Of a stretch of DNA of 64,000 nucleotides, positions 59,201-64,000 are shown piece by piece; position 1 is the stretch's first letter; each line of letters opens with the position of its first letter. This stretch comes from Chimonanthus salicifolius (Eukaryota; Streptophyta; Magnoliopsida; Laurales; Calycanthaceae): positions 44,812,631 through 44,876,630 of the forward strand of contig CM023539.1 in assembly GCA_013350335.1 (NCBI GenBank), given 5' to 3'. A program made the translations under genes and the position numbers. Below the pieces are notes generated by a model. That model was not told where the DNA came from and did not search any database. It saw only the letters and a list, made by a program, of their open reading frames with translations.

Positions 59201-60268
59201 CACCCCCTAATACCAGAGCCGTCCCCGGCTCTGTCATGTCACACTGACAAGGGTCCACACACACAGGCAGACAGCGTCACGCAAGTAGAGCCCACACAGT
59301 CCGAATGTTGAACCCAGCTCTAATACCACTTGTGATGATCCGACCCTACTCATCACAATATTGTCCTCTATGGACCCCACTTGGGCCCGTACGGCTTTGC
59401 TTTGGGCCCTGGCCCTATCAAGCCAGGCCCAAAAAGACTTGTGATGGGGAGGGGCTTGCCTATTCTACCACCCAAGTCCACAACCGATGTGGGACTTTTG
59501 GTGAGGGTATCACACCATCCCATTAATACCCATTTTTTTAAAGATGGCTTCTACTCATGTGTTTTATACTTTTATCACATCCAACCAATAGATCATGATC
59601 GAATTGTGGGTACGTTGCCGCACATACAAGTGCTCATATTACCATATCCACCCATATATTTATTTTCTATCATTAATTTTGCTTAAGTTTTTATAATAAA
59701 TTCATTAAACACTGCTATAAATAACCTCATGTCCGCAAGTTACAAGAACCACTTTTAAAGTTATATTAGATCTTTGAATAAACATTAATAGACAGCAGAG
59801 ACTTTCTAGATAAAGTTGGAATATCGAAAGTTCATGAAAATTTTGCTCCGTTGAAACTTTCTAACTTCAACTCTAGTTGCCATGAAGTGAACGTCGTTTC
59901 AAGAAGAGAACCATCAAATGATGAATAACAGGTATGAGTTTGAATGCTGAACTCCTACTACGATATTACTATTATTCTTTTTTTTTAGGACTAATTGAGC
60001 AATGGATACTAAAAACATGCTTTGTGTCTCACTTTTTGAAGCTAATACTATTGCCTTTCCTCTTATTATTGCTTACTGTAGGATGCTCTTGATATGAAGA
60101 AAAATAAGAAGAAAACAAAAGCTTTCTCAATATCCTTCAATGGACAATAATGATTCATAGTCTTCATTTTATTCAATAACATGGGTCAATAGTAGCATTT
60201 ATAAGCCTAAGTTGAAACAACTGCATCATAGTTTGAATATTCCAAAGTAAGCCTAAATTTTTTGGTTC
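56282..60268. repeat. Tandem block C, 3' flank of TPS-3
   Basis: Nearly identical to 45,347-49,431, with a deletion of about 150 bp near 58,056. No host gene. Confidence 0.85.
58734..59577 (+). mobile_element. TRIM with nested TRIM (block C)
   Basis: The best-preserved outer copy: LTR1 ends AATCA, followed by TGGTATTAGAGC, and LTR2 begins TGTTAGCATATACC. Inner element at 59,003-59,514. Confidence 0.82.
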
Positions 60269-63200
60269 CTAAATTGGAATGGGAATACTGAGAACCATAG
60301 AAATGCGTTGTTTGGTCTCGAAAGTGGAATTGGTGTATCCATCTCGATGTTGGTATAAGACTTCAATCATACGTACTAGGTTCACATCTCGCATAAGAAG
60401 AGGCATAGGAACTGGAGTAGGCTTTAGGCACCCTTTGTTGATGTCTTTCCATGCATCCACTACCATTCCTCCAAACTTCTCACATGCCGCTTCATATGAA
60501 GCCCCATGCTCCTTCATGTACACTTGGATGATCGATGCCACGTGTCCTCTCTCTTGCTCATGCTTCACAAATGAAAAATGAAATCAATTAAATATCACAT
60601 CACTCTCTTCTTCTCCTTTTCAACCTACTAAATTTCAGTCGATATAATATTTTTAAGTTAGTGTAACACTTCGCTACCATTTTTTGAATGGGATATTATC
60701 TGCTTTGGGCCCATTTCTATCTGCACAAGTTTTCTTTTTGCGCCTGACCCACAAAGTAAGGTCCAAAAGGCCTTACACAAGTGAAAGAGATGCCCCTCTT
60801 TTAAATCTCACATCACTGGAGTCCACAAAATCAATCCTGATTTGCTTGTAATATTTTATTTGAAATATCTTTACCTGGTTTGATTGAATGTCATCCTTGA
60901 GTCGGCACACTTCGGCACAGGCCTCAACGAACTTAGGTTTCTTGATCACCCACTCGAAGGCTTCCTTAGTAGCAATATCTCCCATACAAACAAATGAAAC
61001 CACGGTAAGCATAGGATATGCACCAGTGATCAATGCAACATCCAGATACTCTTCCAGTGAAGGCATATAACTTGAATTGCACCATTGGGCTTCAATCAAG
61101 TAGCCTTTCGAGACTTCTTTGACCTGCAAACACATATACATACATCACTCAAGCATTGCAATTCACTAAAATGTATATATTTTATTAATAATAACAATTA
61201 TTATTTTAAGGGTATTGATTTGGACTACCTTTTTTTTTTTTAAAGAACAGACCACTTCCACATTTTTATCAATGAATAGAAAATCCTTACAAGAGAACAA
61301 AATAATCGTTACCCGTTAAATTAAGGAGTAGAACTCATTCTTGAAAACTGGTTGTCAAGAGAGGGTGCACATATGTTTATACACCACAAATCCATAAAGT
61401 ACCCATGCGATGTGGGACAATGCTTACACTCCCTCTCAGCACCAGGGTTGGAGACACTCGACTCTCTCTCTCTCCACGCAAGGCTAGAGATATGAACCTG
61501 ACTCATCTATGTTATCCACGCAAGGCTCTGATACCTGGTAAACTCATGAGTAGAACTCACCCATGAAAACCGGCTATCAAGAAGATGGTTCCTATATATT
61601 TATACAACGCACATCCCAAAGATACTTGGGAAATGTAGAACTATACTAACATACCTCATATTGAATTCACTCATGTTCCCAGCCCCCGATATTATTCACC
61701 TCATGTGCCGAACCACAAAGGGCACAGAAGTACACCCTATTGTGGATCGGTGATTTTTTTTTTTTTTTTGTGTTATGATTGGATAATTTGAATTACGAAA
61801 AGCTAGGTACACTCAAATGTTGGATTAAGGTAGCTTATATTGTTATATCTATAAAGCTAAATACTTGAAAAGTATACTATTTTCTCATGAATAAAGCGAC
61901 ATAAAGAAAAATGGAGTTTGTTTTACAGTACTGCTTCCTTTAAGTATGCTATACGATAGGATTTTCCATCCTCAGGTAAGTCCTCTTCAATTTTGTCGAC
62001 TGTGTCCAAGAGTGCAATAAAATGAAGTTTCATGTAGTCTGGTAATTGATCTGCTGCACTTCGATCCCACCTACAAATTAAGCACACATCACTATCTCAA
62101 CTCTTAATTTGACATATTTGGTAAAAGACTTAGGAATGGGATTATCAATACTAGGAGAAAGGAAGTTGAAAGTGAACACAGATTTCATATAAAGAATCAT
62201 AAGGAGAGAAATATGTAACATACCTTTGAATTGCATCGGTAAATGGTTCAAGTTCCTCCAACTTTCCATATGCATCATAGATGTCATCCATAACTGAAGT
62301 TAATGATATAATTTTTGCAGTTATCATTCTTGCTCGAGAATAATGTGGTTCAAAATAGACTCCTAATGCCCAGAAGTAGCACTCTACCACTCTATCTCTA
62401 ACGAATGGCAGCTTAGCAGCAAAACCCTTTTCCTGCCACCACCTAGTAAAGATGAATGAATCAATAAAAACAAGTAGGGCCTTGGTTTTAATAGGATAAT
62501 TATGTATAGGGGTGGAAATTCCTAATTTCAATCGTTAACTTGACCATATCCATCTTAGAAGGTTCGGACCACCCTTTATGTCTTTTAACTAGCTTTGAAT
62601 CAACCAATTTAATAAATGAATTGGATTTAAGTCAAAAGTTTAAAACATTTGTGTTGGTCATACAATTCAAACCAACTCAATAATGGCAATTTAATAACAA
62701 ATCCATTAGCCCAACTTAAACCCAATTTAACCTTTCAAAGAAAGAGATTCAATCTAAACATGTTTGTAGCATTTGATGGGCAGGTCCAAAGTTGAATGAA
62801 ACTATTTCATAACTTTAGTAGGATGAAGATTAAAAACATTCCACCCATTGAACCATACCAATTGCCACTCCTAGTCATGTTTGAGACCTTAGTTAGGTAA
62901 GAGCATTAACTATGTATTTTTGTAATTGATATTTGATGTGGGACATGGGTGCACCCCATGGAACTTACATGGAAATTTCTCTGACCTCCTTTTTATGCAA
63001 TAGTTGCAACAAATTAAAGTCCAACTTTACAAACTCCAATAGGACATCGTTGTGTTCTTCTTCCTCTTGGTACATTGAAATGTAGAGCCTTGACTGTAGC
63101 CTCTCGACACGCTTGCGCAAAGGCAACTCTAGGGCAAGCTCAACTAGGGTTGAAAGTGGCGATTTGAGATTGGGAAGTGCCAACTTAAGATGCTCTTTGG

Positions 63201-64000
63201 TAAAAATAATGGCTTCATCCAATATGTCTTCCCCTTTTATTCCTAGATGTGCCGCTTCATACAAACTAAGCAAACCTCGAATGTCACTTTCTAAAGTCTT
63301 TCTGAAGCTTCCACTGTCGTCTTTAAACTTGTAGAATACATCTATACCATAAAATGTATAATTAGTATTGCGACTAAAGCTTTTTTTAAGAAAAAAATTA
63401 AAAATCAGATCATTGTTTGAAATCATAGTTTTATCATGGTTTGGTCTAGTAAAGCTCAACTGTTGAGTCATGTTGAATTTTTGAGAAGAAAAATATGAGC
63501 TGGTGATGCTTAAAGACAATTTCATAGCCTACATAGATTCGAAGATTAACAACATGGTAATAATTTCTTTTAAAACATATTTTTCACTTGTATTAACCTT
63601 TATAAGTTGAGATGTCCATGCACATCTAATATATCCTATTCTATGAACTCAAGTATTTTCTTTTTTTCAAAGGTATGGGTGTATAACATACCAAATAGTG
63701 GTATTAGCTTTATGAAAAACACATAAAACATTTTGATAAGTTGCAATAATGATTGAAATTTGAAACAATCATTGAAACTTCATACTACAATATGTTCACT
63801 TGGGGTAATAGCAGCATGATGCACTGATCAGTAAAAAGTTGGCCACTATACTCTTCATGTCCATCTGAGATAGTTATGATAATTGGTTAGATAGGAAATA
63901 AAATATTGAAAATATATAAAGGATGACACTTAGTTATGATATTTGGTTACTTACTGGGAGATACACAGTAGCCTTCTTGTCTTAGAAGTCGAAATTGAAG
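60269..64000 (-). CDS. TPS-3: TPS-a-type (probable sesquiterpene) synthase, 5' end beyond window
   Basis: Near-identical copy of TPS-2. Exons present: 60,269-60,562 (TGA), 60,875-61,123, 61,932-62,070, 62,224-62,442, 62,969-63,341 and the 3' part of exon 2 from 63,955; the rest of exon 2 and exon 1 lie past the end. All borders and phases match TPS-2, and DDIYD and DDIQSNQHE are intact. In the shared part the only protein change I see is Glu (GAG, 61,971-61,973) for Val at residue 371, plus silent changes such as 61,030. It should have the same activity as TPS-2 unless residue 371 matters. Confidence 0.92.
61315..61651 (-). mobile_element. TRIM in TPS-3 intron 5
   Basis: A 337-bp copy of 50,477-50,813 at the equivalent place. 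On the minus strand its far flank is GGGTA and its near flank AGGTA. Its presence in all three blocks shows that it predates the tandem duplication. Confidence 0.83.

Noticed and set aside
1..64000. CRISPR arrays, operons or phage-like modules
   Set aside because: No regularly spaced direct repeats with unique spacers and no prokaryotic-style genes; all supported genes are spliced plant genes.

Overview
The window is plant nuclear DNA. It has spliced genes with GT-AG introns up to about 6.4 kb, an AT-rich background, plant-type terpene synthases and layers of retrotransposon, SINE and MITE insertions. The long, repeat-filled introns and a TPS-a cluster would suit a woody angiosperm, possibly a magnoliid; that placement is inference only.

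Region 1 (1-25,277, + strand) is the 3' portion of one large gene: 14 coding exons giving about 941 C-terminal residues of an ATXR3/SDG2-type SET-domain histone H3K4 methyltransferase. All exon phases join cleanly except for one extra base in the third visible exon (4,817/4,818), which creates a frameshift. The introns hold a copia RNase H relic split by a solo LTR, LINE 3' ends, MITE-like repeats and microsatellites.

Region 2 (25,278-33,300) is intergenic apart from one small gene for a secreted eight-cysteine lipid-transfer-like protein (29,170). It also holds a decayed terpene synthase relic on the minus strand (exon 7 and exon 2 remnants) with its own hAT-type MITE insertion, an isolated exon-like ORF (32,380-32,544), and nested insertions (MITE in MITE, solo LTR in SINE).

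Region 3 (33,329-64,000, - strand) is a tandem TPS-a (probable sesquiterpene synthase) array. TPS-1 (33,329-37,220) has seven good exons, but the ancestral ATG reads CTG. A two-exon pseudogene (44,624-45,125) is what remains after two deletions and a frameshift. TPS-2 (49,432-53,755) is intact, 564 codons plus stop. TPS-3 (60,269 to beyond the window end) is almost identical to TPS-2, with one amino-acid difference seen in the part present. The flanks belong to a tandem unit of about 10.9 kb carrying two TRIM retroelements, one of which has another TRIM nested in its LTR.

The TPS genes would act on prenyl diphosphates in the cytosol, and their multiplication is the main biological event in the window. 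The ATXR3 and LTP genes are unrelated neighbours. I found no prokaryotic-type system and no convincing new gene system. The most informative material is the structural history of the TPS array, which can be read from insertion sites, target-site duplications and deletion junctions.
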